A stretch of DNA of 63,137 nucleotides from Rhodoferax lacus (GTDB lineage: Bacteria > Pseudomonadota > Gammaproteobacteria > Burkholderiales > Burkholderiaceae_C). Below are positions 54,471 to 63,137 of this stretch, one piece after another. A program made the translations under genes and the position numbers. The stretch's first letter is position 1. Every line of letters starts with the position of its first letter. A model generated the notes under the pieces. It searched no databases. It had not been told where the DNA came from and saw only the letters and a program-made list of their open reading frames with translations. The DNA lies in NCBI RefSeq assembly GCF_003415675.1, contig NZ_QFZK01000019.1, positions 1 to 63,137 of the forward strand, read 5' to 3'.

Positions 54471-57400
54471 TCATTGTCGGTGCCGAATGACTGCAAGCCA
54501 AATGGCTATAAATTCAAAATTATCAGCGACAGAAGTATTGGTTGGTGAGCGTACCAATCCAACTCGGTTCGGCTGTTCAAATTCATTTCCCTCTGAATCC
54601 AAAACGTAGACTTTTGCCACTTGAAAAATTTTCTTTCCATTGGCAGTGTGTGTATTGTTTAGTTCCAAATCGAAGCTCTTTGCCAAGTCTATAAGCTCTG
54701 GATTAATGCTTTTTGGCTTATAGACAGTAACTTGATCCAATGACCATCTCAGATTTTTCAAAAAAAGATTGAGTAATTCGAAGTGGGCACGCTTCCAAAT
54801 AAGCAATTGTTGTGGATGACCAATTATCGAGCCAAGGTCAATCGTTGTAGGACATTCAACTTGGTCTAAGCTGCTTGCAAGATTGGTTAGATATTCCCAT
54901 CGATGAGCCTGAATCTTACCCAGTAGTCCATGGGCATTTACCAGCCGTGAAATGGACCTATCGGAAGAAACTTTTTTAGCTAAAAGTCGCATTCCAACAA
55001 GTGAAAGACTCTTCTCAAACAGTTGTCCAACTGCTGGTTTCAGCCGTAGGTGATCAATGACTGAGCCATCCGATTTCCCTTGCGATCGAAGTTCCATGTA
55101 TCGCATTGCAAGCCCTGGTGTCAGATCAACTAGTGGAGGAGCCTCTTTTAATAGGGTTGGCGCAAGGTAATTCTGACTGATTTGCCACAGGTCCAGATCA
55201 TCAATTCCAATTCTTGCCTTTGGTAACGAGAAGTTGAATCTGTCAGGAAATCTTTCATGCGCGATGGTGCTTGCCCAGTCATGAGCAAAATGACCATAAG
55301 CGCCGACAAAGGTCTGCGGTCCAGCATGACCAAGGCATCTGGCGATAGCCCATATTGAACGCCTGGTAGATTGGTTTGTGCCGAGAAGGAGCTTGCGATT
55401 GCTTTCCGCCATGACGCAATTTGATGAGAATTTGGAACTCCAAAGTGAAGGTAACTTTGGTGCGATGATCGACAGACCCGTACTGTTAGCGAAGCTATGC
55501 CTTGCGTGGTGCAGGTTCGTTCGCTGATTCTGTGTAGCTGCGCGGATCGCAGCAATTAGTCGCGTTCTAATGGGGCGAATGTCGCGGGGGTATTCTGCGT
55601 TTTTTTCAAAGAAGAAAAGTGGAACGTTCGGATTGGAATTGTTCTCCGTGTCCCAGTGGTCTATCCACCTCAGGACAACTTTTTTCTCCAACGCGGTCAA
55701 CATCACCAACAAGGGAATTTGTCGTTGTGCTGCTCTGGACTTGAGTTTGTGAAATCTATGAGTTACAAGAACTACGATGGTATCTTTAACTTCTACCCAT
55801 TCGTGACGCATAAGCCCAATCGCTTCACCACCTCGCAGCCCAAATCTGTAGGTAAGTAGAAGAATGAAAGCATCGGCTAGACGGTCAATATGGGAATATT
55901 CTGAGCCATTACATAGCGTTGAAAAAGCATGCTGATATTCTCGCTCAGTTATGATTCCGGGCGAGGCTGTTGCGGAGGTTAACCCTTCGCCAATTTCGGA
56001 CCAGTCTGGAGTTGTCAGGCCATATTTGATTTCTGCGAAAGTGTGGAATTCCTTAATGCGATGTAAGACATAAACTTGGTCTTTGCGTGTTTTTATTGTT
56101 GTGCGAAGCCCGTCGACATTATCCGGCCCATCTTCTACAACGGATATAGATGGGTCAATGACCTGCTGGTATAGCTCCGTAAGCTCGTCTTCGTCTAGGT
56201 CCGCAATGTCTATAGAGTGCGCAAATGAGGTGAAGCCGTGCGCTGTTCGGTCCATGTAAGTTTTAACTGACGCAACATCAAGCAACTTTGAGTTATTTTC
56301 TCTACTGAGCAATTGAAGTACCCATCTGGCAAATGCATGAATTGTCGTGCTAATGGAGTCATCACTTGCATCAATCAATAATTGGATATCCCTACGAGCC
56401 TCAACGCGTGATATGTTTTCTGTTTTAGAATATGAATATAGAGATTTCCGCCTCTTGCGCTTCGCAGTAGAATTGCTGGTGTTTTCTATATTGGCACTCT
56501 CAATTCCCACTGTACTATTTGCATCCTCAACTCGTAAAAAAGCTGTTAGCACCTTCCGAATATCGCTTATTAGCTTACGTGCAGATTTTCGTGCTGTGTC
56601 GAATTTCTCAACATCCGTTGTTCCTCTTGGAATTTGAAAAGTTTTTATAGTCTGTGCGTTTGCCTTTGGATGATCGTTCTGTTCTACATGTTGCTCAGAT
56701 TGACTGACTAATGCGTCGCTTGGATCAATAGACGCTTGATCCGTCCATGCGCGGATCCAGTCTTTGCGATCAAGTGAGAAGGTTGGAGTGCGTCCGGCAT
56801 TGACTGCCGCGAGTAAGCCTGGCAATTCCAATGAATTTTCGTGGTCGACAAGGTTGGCTACGTGTTCGATCATTCCTGTAAGACTGATTTCGCCTAGGGT
56901 TTTCCAATTAAGGGCCTGTGCAATTGGTTCTAGGGGGCCGCCCGCCACGGCGGTATGCATTAAAGTTTTCTTTGCATCGAGTGCTCTTGTTATGTAGGCA
57001 ACGCAATGAGGAGTTATTGCGTGTCGCGCCACAGGTCGGAAGCTCGATGCGGAGCGAGGTGCATCTGTGTATTCCAGAAATGCCGTTTTATTTCGAATTA
57101 CTAAGCTGATCGCATCGCAATTTGCGTTTACTATATCTAGGAGTAATCCTTTATTGCTTATAAGGCTGTGAAGACAGACATCCAAAGCAGCGATCGCTGC
57201 ACAAACGCTTCTTCCTACCTGACCAGGGTGAGTGACTGCGATTACGCTACAAAGCGCATTGCGAACAAGCTCAAGCTTATTCTTGGCATGAACCGCTTCT
57301 TCTGAAAAAGCAGTTCTGCTCGGTGGTTTAGGGAATTTCCAAGTTTTGAAGCGAGGACGAAGACCGGATATTTGCCATGAGTCGTGAATAAAGCGTTCAA

Positions 57401-60044
57401 ATGCCTCAAAGCGGATCGTGGCATTCGCCTGGGGAATGTTGTTTTCCCTCAAAAGCATATTTGTCCCAAGCCGCTCCCATTCTTCGGGTTTGATTTGATC
57501 AATAGGCCGCTTGTTGACGAATGCCCTAATTTCTTCAATTGCAGACTCTTTTGCCCGTTTGCGCTGGTCCGACCGACTTTTCTCCCGTGCGCCTGCGCCG
57601 AACAACGACTCATCTGGAAATGCTGTGTATCCCTGAGGAATGTTTATATCAGTAACATTCGGTTGGACACCCAGAGTCTTTGGAAAGTTCAGCGGGTTGA
57701 ATGCGCGATCGAGCGCTGTGCGCCAATCTGGAGAGTCGTCCTGCCAGCATCTAGGCGAGTAGTTTCCATATGTTTCAGAGCCACTCTCCGAGTGACCAAG
57801 TTGTGCGTCGATCAGTTCCGGGTCCAGTTTCTGGGTCCGAAGCCTAATTGCTAGCCTGTGTCGGAACAGGTTCCAGGGCAAAGGCCAATCAAAAAGTTTC
57901 AGCGCAGTTAGGGTCGATTCGCTGATCTCTATCCAGTCAAAGTCAGGCCTATTTCGCAACAAGAAAAATAGTGGCAATTTGTTGCTGCCAATACCCTCAG
58001 CCTGTTTGAGAATCTCAAGCGCAAGCTCAGGCATTTGCAGCTTAAATTGATCATGCAATGCGGACAGATGCCTTAGCCAAACATTCTGAACGAATTCCAT
58101 TGCGGCCGATGGAACAGGAACAATCCGCCCGGAACGCCCTGGCTTAGAAAGTGGGGAAACTTTATCTTCAATAAATAAAAAATTATTCGAAAAATTAAAA
58201 TGGTTTGATGACTGAAAGGGTGATGTGACCGGTCTTGCACCAGTTGCTGCGAGTAACATGACAACTGTGTATCCAGCCAGCAAGTTGTGCTGTCGAACCC
58301 ATAGCGGCTCTTTGGTTTCTATCGGGTTTAATAAAAGTTTAGTTGCATCAGAGATTGCGGATTGAATAAGCTCTTCAATTGGGTTCAATTCACTGCCGAG
58401 ACTATTTAAATCAGTATTGGTATCGGTGATATGGATTAGGCCTGCGGGGGCAAATTTTTGTTGGCTTTCTCTGACTGCATGAGAACTCCAAGATGCATAT
58501 GCGCCCGCACCAGTGATGCCTTTGTTGGTTCTTCGTGTGAGCAGATTTGCAAACTGCGCGTCCTTGCTTTCCTCAAAGATCAATTGTTGGCAAGTTCTCG
58601 TTAGTGTTCCTGACGTGACGCGACCGAGGCCCTCCTTTGATTGGCACCATTGATTGAAAGTCAACGCAATGGATTTTGTTGGATGTGTCCATGTGTCAGT
58701 TAATGCAATCGGGTTGTTGACAAGTTGAAGTGCATTTCGCAGTACATCCGACAAGTGCGCCAGAAGTTGAATTTCCCATCTATCTTGAAGCGGCATTACC
58801 CAACTGCTTGAGGTGAGGTCAACTTTCCATCTTGACTCTCTGCGAACAGCTAGGCGGTGAAGGCATAGCGTATGCGGATCTAGTTGCCAGTAGTCGGTTG
58901 ACTCAGAACCGATCCCAACTTTGGAGATCGTCTCTAGGGACTCTTGACAAATCAATGCAACGATTGCAATAGCAGCCATTAGTTTTGTCTGATCGACGTC
59001 AATCTTCTTGCTGACAACCGGCCTGATTGCCATTTCTGCAGCCAGGGCTTCAAAAAGGGCGGCTCTCTCCCCTTCTCGTGCACGATTCCAAGAGAAAGGG
59101 AGGTATTGCTGGTCCTCTGCCTCTTGGAAGGCAATTATTCGAGCGAGACGTGAAACTTCTGGCGGGCTTGCAGATTTCGGGACGTCGATCGTGGTCGTGG
59201 TGTCGTATTGCCTAAAGGAAGCAAAGTAGTTCCCGGTTGCAGCATTTTCAGTATGCAAAAAGCTGCTTAAATTTGTGCCAGCCACATCGGAAAACCGTTT
59301 GGCGTCTGTACTCGATTCAATTGGACGTCTGGAGTCAGTTGTTAGATGCCTTAGTGCGCGAAGTGCATCTGTTGTGCCTGCAACATCCGTTTCGGCACTT
59401 TGGATACTGATTTCGAGATTGGTTCTAAAGTCGCCGAGGTCAAGGGAGGATGGTATTAACCCCATAAGCCATCGAAGTTTTCGTCGATCACCAGACCAAT
59501 CGCCACCTTGTCGCACAAAGTCCGATATTTCCTTGATGCTTTTGTCTTGGCGAGAATCCTGGAGCTGGAAATCGATGGCTTTTATCAGAATGAAGCATCT
59601 GATAGCCGCAAACTTGTACAGGCGTCGCGAATCCAAATTTGGAGGGCGTCGTACACACAGCATTGCGGGTAAGAAGTTACGGTTCATGCAACTAGGGAAT
59701 TGAATGGTCATTTCCGGCGTGGATTCGGGGGTCCGAATTTCCGGAAAGTTTGCCGCAAGCAGTGTCCCCAGGTTGGCCAGTTCTGCGATTTTGAAGTGCC
59801 CGGGTGACCATGCTCGTAGGAGCTCAACGGTGTCTCTATTTGATAGAAACTGCAACATGCCGCCGAGCATCTTGTCGGGATCCCTCAGATTGCTTTCCAA
59901 GAGTATTTGTGAACTGATCAGGAGAGCAATATTCTCAACACGCCGTGCTTTTGCCCATTCCATGAAAAGCGAAAAACATGCTGGAGAGTCTTTGTCAGTG
60001 CCCAAAGCGGGCTTATGGTCAGAGGTGTAGGCGCCAGATGTCAT
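54471..60044 (-). CDS. Giant protein with two tyrosine-recombinase catalytic regions
   Basis: An uninterrupted 1857-aa frame. Region 1: Arg604 in LLAATGARPVTS, an Asn-x-x-Arg-His variant of HxxRH at 725-729 (NLFRHRLAIRL), LGH at 749-751 and Tyr759 or Tyr762 in ETYGNYSP. Region 2: Arg1404 in YRFGLRGGEAIGL, Lys1433/1435 in HKLKSRAAQRQIPL, His1512-Arg1515 in LHHARHSFAN, LGH at 1571-1573 and Tyr1583 in FVGAYGHF, a complete R-K-HxxR-H-Y set. The HxxR-to-LGH interval in region 2 is about 55 residues, longer than usual. Residues 1-550 and 780-1300 match nothing I recognise. Ordinary integrases have 300-450 residues. No good ribosome site precedes ATG 60044. Confidence 0.8.
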   Translation of the reverse strand: MTSGAYTSDHKPALGTDKDSPACFSLFMEWAKARRVENIALLISSQILLESNLRDPDKMLGGMLQFLSNRDTVELLRAWSPGHFKIAELANLGTLLAANFPEIRTPESTPEMTIQFPSCMNRNFLPAMLCVRRPPNLDSRRLYKFAAIRCFILIKAIDFQLQDSRQDKSIKEISDFVRQGGDWSGDRRKLRWLMGLIPSSLDLGDFRTNLEISIQSAETDVAGTTDALRALRHLTTDSRRPIESSTDAKRFSDVAGTNLSSFLHTENAATGNYFASFRQYDTTTTIDVPKSASPPEVSRLARIIAFQEAEDQQYLPFSWNRAREGERAALFEALAAEMAIRPVVSKKIDVDQTKLMAAIAIVALICQESLETISKVGIGSESTDYWQLDPHTLCLHRLAVRRESRWKVDLTSSSWVMPLQDRWEIQLLAHLSDVLRNALQLVNNPIALTDTWTHPTKSIALTFNQWCQSKEGLGRVTSGTLTRTCQQLIFEESKDAQFANLLTRRTNKGITGAGAYASWSSHAVRESQQKFAPAGLIHITDTNTDLNSLGSELNPIEELIQSAISDATKLLLNPIETKEPLWVRQHNLLAGYTVVMLLAATGARPVTSPFQSSNHFNFSNNFLFIEDKVSPLSKPGRSGRIVPVPSAAMEFVQNVWLRHLSALHDQFKLQMPELALEILKQAEGIGSNKLPLFFLLRNRPDFDWIEISESTLTALKLFDWPLPWNLFRHRLAIRLRTQKLDPELIDAQLGHSESGSETYGNYSPRCWQDDSPDWRTALDRAFNPLNFPKTLGVQPNVTDINIPQGYTAFPDESLFGAGAREKSRSDQRKRAKESAIEEIRAFVNKRPIDQIKPEEWERLGTNMLLRENNIPQANATIRFEAFERFIHDSWQISGLRPRFKTWKFPKPPSRTAFSEEAVHAKNKLELVRNALCSVIAVTHPGQVGRSVCAAIAALDVCLHSLISNKGLLLDIVNANCDAISLVIRNKTAFLEYTDAPRSASSFRPVARHAITPHCVAYITRALDAKKTLMHTAVAGGPLEPIAQALNWKTLGEISLTGMIEHVANLVDHENSLELPGLLAAVNAGRTPTFSLDRKDWIRAWTDQASIDPSDALVSQSEQHVEQNDHPKANAQTIKTFQIPRGTTDVEKFDTARKSARKLISDIRKVLTAFLRVEDANSTVGIESANIENTSNSTAKRKRRKSLYSYSKTENISRVEARRDIQLLIDASDDSISTTIHAFARWVLQLLSRENNSKLLDVASVKTYMDRTAHGFTSFAHSIDIADLDEDELTELYQQVIDPSISVVEDGPDNVDGLRTTIKTRKDQVYVLHRIKEFHTFAEIKYGLTTPDWSEIGEGLTSATASPGIITEREYQHAFSTLCNGSEYSHIDRLADAFILLLTYRFGLRGGEAIGLMRHEWVEVKDTIVVLVTHRFHKLKSRAAQRQIPLLVMLTALEKKVVLRWIDHWDTENNSNPNVPLFFFEKNAEYPRDIRPIRTRLIAAIRAATQNQRTNLHHARHSFANSTGLSIIAPKLPSLWSSKFSSNCVMAESNRKLLLGTNQSTRRSIWAIARCLGHAGPQTFVGAYGHFAHDWASTIAHERFPDRFNFSLPKARIGIDDLDLWQISQNYLAPTLLKEAPPLVDLTPGLAMRYMELRSQGKSDGSVIDHLRLKPAVGQLFEKSLSLVGMRLLAKKVSSDRSISRLVNAHGLLGKIQAHRWEYLTNLASSLDQVECPTTIDLGSIIGHPQQLLIWKRAHFELLNLFLKNLRWSLDQVTVYKPKSINPELIDLAKSFDLELNNTHTANGKKIFQVAKVYVLDSEGNEFEQPNRVGLVRSPTNTSVADNFEFIAIWLAVIRHRQ

Positions 60045-60180
60045 GAGTAATGCGGTGTAAAGCTACATGGAGTGAGCCTGACTTTACCTCGATATACCCG
60101 TGTGAGATGGCAAAATTAGTGGATTGTTGTTGAATTACACTTAATGGAACTGTGCATTACATGCCTAGTAGGTTAATTCT
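60045..60180. other. Upstream region of the giant recombinase gene
   Basis: Moderately AT-rich with no gene; must hold the promoter for the minus-strand recombinase. GC content rises abruptly near 60170, the apparent right edge of the accessory segment. Confidence 0.45.
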
Positions 60181-60480
60181 CCGAAGCAACTGGAGCCGCT
60201 GCGCACGCTCCGCGCACCGCTGGTGGCCGACAAGGTCACCGAAGACAAACGGCTCAAAGCAGAAATCCTCTTGATGCGAAGCCACACCCATGTGGTGGAA
60301 GACAAGCCGGGACACTTTGTCTGCGAAGGCGGTTTCGGCCGGGGTGTTGCCGAGCAAAAGGAAGCCACTCTGTATGAGCTCACCACACAGAAGCCCCTGC
60401 GCTGGCAGCCCTACAAAAGCCACCTGTTCGCCGTCCACAGCGCACTGTGCTGGGCGGTTCTGGGAATCTCCATCGGTTGA
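60181..60480 (+). pseudogene. GC-rich gene fragment of unknown identity
   Basis: A plus-strand frame gives DKVTEDKRLKAEILLMRSHT, VVEDKPGHFVCEGGFGRG and YELTTQKPLRWQPYKSH, ending at TGA 60478-60480. No start codon with a ribosome site exists near its 5' end and the frame begins abruptly at the composition boundary. It reads like the 3' part of a truncated gene, but I do not recognise it. A long minus-strand frame over the same bases looks like a shadow. Confidence 0.35.
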
Positions 60481-60708
60481 AAGTTTGGCCCCGACGAACG
60501 TATCCCGGATGGATGCCGACAACCTGTCTTCAGCCGCCTGAATTGAAGTGGCCCGCAACGTCCCGGAAGCCACTGAAGGAACCCCGGCAGTAGCCGGACT
60601 TACGGCTACGCCAAGAACATAAAGGGCCTGGCATAAGCTGACCTGCCGGGTGAATTTCGGACCAATTGAAGCTTGAGAGAATGGTCTCTTCTGCAAGGAG
60701 AGACGGGA

Positions 60709-60972
60709 ATGAAGCAGGGACGATTCAGTAACGAGCAGATTGTTCGGATACTGCGTGAGACGGACCAGGACAGCGTGGCAGTGGTTGCCAAGCGGCACGG
60801 CGTGAGCGACGCGACGATTTACATCTGGCGCAAGAAGTTCGGCCAGCTCGACACCGACGAGGTCAAGCGGCTTAGAGCGCTGGAAGCAGAGAACGCCCGG
60901 CTGAAGAAGATGCTGGTCGACCGTGACCTGGAAATCGAGGTCATGAAGGAAATCAACGCAAAAAAATTGTGA
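60709..60972 (+). CDS. IS3-family transposase OrfA
   Basis: An 87-aa helix-turn-helix protein: QGRFSNEQIVRILRETDQ, VVAKRHGVSDATIYIWRKKFG and a leucine-zipper-like EAENARLKKMLVDRDLEIEVM. ATG 60709 follows AGGAGAGACGGGA. Its stop overlaps orfB by four bases. OrfA itself is intact and might act as a transposition repressor when OrfB is broken. Confidence 0.88.
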   Translation: MKQGRFSNEQIVRILRETDQDSVAVVAKRHGVSDATIYIWRKKFGQLDTDEVKRLRALEAENARLKKMLVDRDLEIEVMKEINAKKL

Positions 60973-61776
60973 GCGCACAGGCTCGGCTGGAACAGGTCCG
61001 CTACGCAGTACAGCGTGGACTGAGCCAGCGGCGAGCGTGTGCGCTGATGAGGGCAGCGCGTTCCGGGCTGCATTACGAATTGCGCATGCCGACAAAGGAT
61101 GCGCCAGTGATTGAAGCCATGAAAGACCTGTCTGGGCAGTTCCCGCGCTTTGGCGCACGTCGCATCCACGTCTTCCTGGAGCGCTGCCGGCCTGCAAGTG
61201 CCGCCCAGGAAGAAGCGACGCAGGCACCTCGCACCGGCCCGGCCCCGACCCATGCCGCCAAAGGGACGCAACTCGGTGTGGTGTTACGACTTTGTGTTTG
61301 ACTCTTGTGCCAACGGTCAGCAACTGAAATGCCTGACGGTGGTGGACGAGTACACGCGCGAATGCCTGGCCATAGATGTGGCGGGCTCCATCTGCTCAAA
61401 GCGGGTTATTGATGTGCTGAGCCAACTCATCAGCGTGCACGGTGCCCCACGCTATTTGCGCAGTGACAATGGCCCCGAGTTTGTCAGCCTGGCGCTGCTG
61501 CGTTGGGCCAGAGATGAGAGACTGGAATCGGTACTGAGTGACCCGGGCAAGCCCTGGCAGAACGGAACCAATGAAAGTTTCAACGGCAAATTCAGGGATG
61601 AATGCCTGGCCATGGAATGGTTCCGCAACCGCCTGGAAGCCAAGGTCATCATTCAGGACTAGCGGCGTCACTACAATGAAATTCGGCCCCATTCGAGTTT
61701 GAACTACCGCACGCCGGCTGAGTTCATCGCGGGCCTGAATTACGATTTATCAACCGAGACCAAGAAGTCAAGTTGA
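60969..61776 (+). pseudogene. IS3-family transposase OrfB, frameshifted and interrupted
   Basis: The first frame gives LEQVRYAVQRGLSQRRACAL and ends in RRIHVFLER. A short deletion near 61185 shifts the frame, which resumes as SAAGLQVPPRKKRRR and the DDE core: Asp in LTVVDEYTRE, Asp in SDNGPEFVS and Glu in NESFNGKFRDEC. A TAG at 61660-61662 replaces the usual Trp before RRHYNEIRPHSSLNYRTPAE, and the frame ends at TGA 61774-61776. Two independent lesions make it non-functional without suppression. Confidence 0.88.
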
Positions 61777-61824
61777 GATTGGTCCGAAGAAACCCGGCAG
61801 GTCAAGACGAAGCTATGTGAATAT

Positions 61825-61954
61825 GTGCTATCGATAAAAAAGGCATTAAATCGTTAAAGAGTGATTTATCGAGCATGCGATTGCATAAAACATTTCCAAT
61901 GTGAGAGAATGCTCGATAAATCAATCAAAGAGTGTTTAGCGCTCGATTTAAAGC
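61825..61954 (+). promoter_or_regulatory. hipBA promoter with repeated TCGATAAA/TTTATCGA operators
   Basis: ATTTATCGAGCAT (61864-61876) and ATGCTCGATAAAT (61909-61921) are a perfect 13-bp inverted pair, 32 bp apart. Related motifs TATCGATAAA (about 61829) and GCTCGATTTAAA (61941-61952) flank them. HipB-type antitoxins bind short palindromes repeated upstream of their own operon, so these are likely HipB operators. Confidence 0.65.
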
Positions 61955-62296
61955 ATGAAAGTATCGCAAAGCGCAATTTTGAACGAAACGCAAACGGCGC
62001 AGGCCAAGCACATCGGTGCTTGCTTCGCCAGGTTGCGTATTGCCCGTGGGATAAAACAGGACGTAGCAGCGGTGCGGGCTGGACTTTCCCGCAATACGGC
62101 GTATCGACTGGAGTCCGGAGACCCGGGTGTTGCTGTTGGCCAGTTGCTGCGTTACTTGGATGTCATCGCGCCCGGCATGACTTTGCAGGAACTGCTCTCG
62201 CAAACTGATCCATCACTGTCGGTATTGGAGATGAAGGAAAAGACCCGGCGTGTCCGGGACTTGAGCAGCAAGGAAGTGAGCGAGCTTGATTTCTAA
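61955..62296 (+). CDS. hipB: HipB-like antitoxin, XRE-family helix-turn-helix
   Basis: A 113-aa DNA-binding protein. The helix-turn-helix spans about residues 30-72 (RGIKQDVAAVRAGLSRNTAY, then GVAVGQLLRYLDVI). It should neutralise and bind the HipA-like protein encoded next and repress the operon through the upstream repeats. ATG 61955 lies 24 bases before the toxin gene's operon gap. The C-terminal tail (KTRRVRDLSSKEVSELDF) is longer than in short XRE repressors. Confidence 0.85.
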   Translation: MKVSQSAILNETQTAQAKHIGACFARLRIARGIKQDVAAVRAGLSRNTAYRLESGDPGVAVGQLLRYLDVIAPGMTLQELLSQTDPSLSVLEMKEKTRRVRDLSSKEVSELDF

Positions 62297-62320
62297 GCCC
62301 ACATCGTCGCGCAAAGAGCC

Positions 62321-63137
62321 ATGATCAAGACTGAAAAACTCGCCGTCTTCTCTCACCTAAACGGTGAGTGGGCGCCTTGCGGTCTGCTTGCCTTGACGGA
62401 GGACGGGGCACAAACTGTGGGTTCAAGTTTTGCCTACGGCACGCGGTACATCGAGCGCACCAATGCGCTGGAGGTCGACCCTGTCGCATTGGGTCTGAAG
62501 AACAAGTTGGAGATCAAGGGCCGGGCATTGCTGCCGCCTGCGGGGCTCACCCTCTTCGGGGGCATTCGCGATGCCGCTCCCGACGCATGGGGCCGCAGAG
62601 TGATCGAATCCAAGCTGAAAGTGCCGCCCAACAGCTTGCCCGAATCGGCCTACTTGCTGCATGCCGGAAGTGATCGCGTAGGTGCCTTGGACATCCGGCC
62701 CGATCTGCAATCCACAGCAGCGCCTGGCATCAGTGAAGTCAGGTCACTACAGTACCTCATAGAGGCGGCCGATCGCATTGAACAGGGGCTCCCTGTTCCC
62801 GCCAATCTGGAGCCCATATTTGTGGCTGGAACAGCACTGGGCGGAGCAAGACCCAAAGCCTCCATCCGAGACGAAGCCGGCGCCCTCTGGCTTGCCAAAT
62901 TCAGTGGACGCCAGGAGCCCATTAACCTACCCTGGGTCGAGTACGGAACGCTGCAGTTGGCCAGGGAAGCAGGGCTGGTCGTTCCCCGCGTCAAAGTTGA
63001 AAAGATAGGTGACCGCACCGCCATGTTGATACAGCGGTTTGATCGCTACTGGTCGCTGCCTGATGATCCGGAAGTACATGCTGGGGTGGACACACTCGCA
63101 TTGGCCAGTCCGGGTAATGGCCGCGTTGAAAAGCGAC
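62321..63137 (+). CDS. hipA: HipA-like kinase toxin (3' end outside window)
   Basis: The frame is open for 272 codons and reaches the window end. It starts MIKTEKLAVFSHLNGEWAPC, then LFGGIRDAAPDAWGRRVIE (N-terminal subdomain), the phosphate-binding GTALGGARPKASI (residues 170-182) and WLAKFSG with a candidate ATP Lys193; VPRVKVEKIGDRTAMLIQRFDR is also conserved. HipA kinases phosphorylate translation-related targets and cause growth arrest. The catalytic Asp region lies beyond the window. It differs clearly from the hipA fragment at the left edge. Confidence 0.87.
   Translation, partial: MIKTEKLAVFSHLNGEWAPCGLLALTEDGAQTVGSSFAYGTRYIERTNALEVDPVALGLKNKLEIKGRALLPPAGLTLFGGIRDAAPDAWGRRVIESKLKVPPNSLPESAYLLHAGSDRVGALDIRPDLQSTAAPGISEVRSLQYLIEAADRIEQGLPVPANLEPIFVAGTALGGARPKASIRDEAGALWLAKFSGRQEPINLPWVEYGTLQLAREAGLVVPRVKVEKIGDRTAMLIQRFDRYWSLPDDPEVHAGVDTLALASPGNGRVEKR

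Larger units (their letters stand above)
60639..61804 (+). mobile_element. Decayed IS3-family element (IS407-like)
   Basis: Imperfect terminal inverted repeats starting TGACCTGCCGGGT bound 1166 bp (left end 60639, right end complement 61804). Inside are orfA and an orfB overlapping by four bases, as in IS3 elements. The length is about 50 bp short of the typical element of this group, consistent with the internal deletion in orfB. The four or five bases flanking each end do not match, so no target-site duplication remains. Confidence 0.85.

Noticed and set aside
60157..61323. A 388-codon minus-strand frame across the unknown fragment and the IS element
   Set aside because: Over the IS it is antisense to clear transposase coding sequence and lacks recognisable domains or a plausible ribosome site.
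60639..61804. Target-site duplication flanking the IS element
   Set aside because: The bases adjacent to the two ends (AAGC and AGAC) do not match.

Overview
The window reads as a chromosomal segment of a Burkholderiales bacterium, most likely Comamonadaceae (Rhodoferax/Polaromonas-like). This is judged from protein style, GC-rich codon use, a Burkholderiales-type 16-strand porin and many tightly packed catabolic operons. No taxonomic search was possible.

Region 1 (about 0.8-32.1 kb) is a large catabolic regulon for an unidentified, probably alicyclic or terpenoid/steroid-like carboxylic compound. It holds a porin, a complete Liv-type ABC importer, a Rieske oxygenase with a PDR-type reductase, two KstD-like flavoproteins and a GMC oxidoreductase. 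It also has an NDP-forming acyl-CoA synthetase, a CoA transferase pair, a LiuC/AtuE-like hydratase, an acyl-CoA dehydrogenase, a MaoC-type dehydratase, an APH-type kinase, several SDRs, an amidohydrolase, a ThuA-like protein and an MFS exporter. One IclR-family regulator lies inside. Near-identical 15-bp palindromes (TTTCCA-N4-AGAAA or TTTCCA-N3-TGGAAA type), usually in pairs or triplets at 20-bp spacing, precede the porin/GMC pair, livH, the amidohydrolase/Rieske divergent promoter, the second KstD-like gene and the MFS gene. I infer they are its operators.

Region 2 (32.1-33.7 kb) is a scar with a frameshifted tyrosine-integrase tail, a hairpin repeat and the 3' half of a HAD-phosphatase gene. 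Region 3 (33.7-50.2 kb) is a carbohydrate/cyclitol cluster with three LacI regulators, four TIM-barrel sugar isomerase/epimerase-type proteins (two about 94% identical), three Gfo/Idh/MocA dehydrogenases, a phytanoyl-CoA-dioxygenase-like protein and a ribose/inositol-type ABC importer. It resembles inositol catabolism, but iolA, iolB, iolC and iolD are absent from the window.

Region 4 (50.2-60.1 kb) is AT-richer accessory DNA with orphan small genes, a recC remnant, an unknown 293-aa protein, and, convergent with it, a 1857-aa protein. That protein carries two separate tyrosine-recombinase catalytic regions in one chain and is the most unusual object in the window. Region 5 (60.1-63.1 kb) has a decayed IS3/IS407-type element followed by a hipBA toxin-antitoxin operon that runs off the end. 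The left edge also holds a hipA fragment, cut exactly where a 159-bp sequence begins; that sequence recurs without a mismatch 50.4 kb away at 50637-50795.
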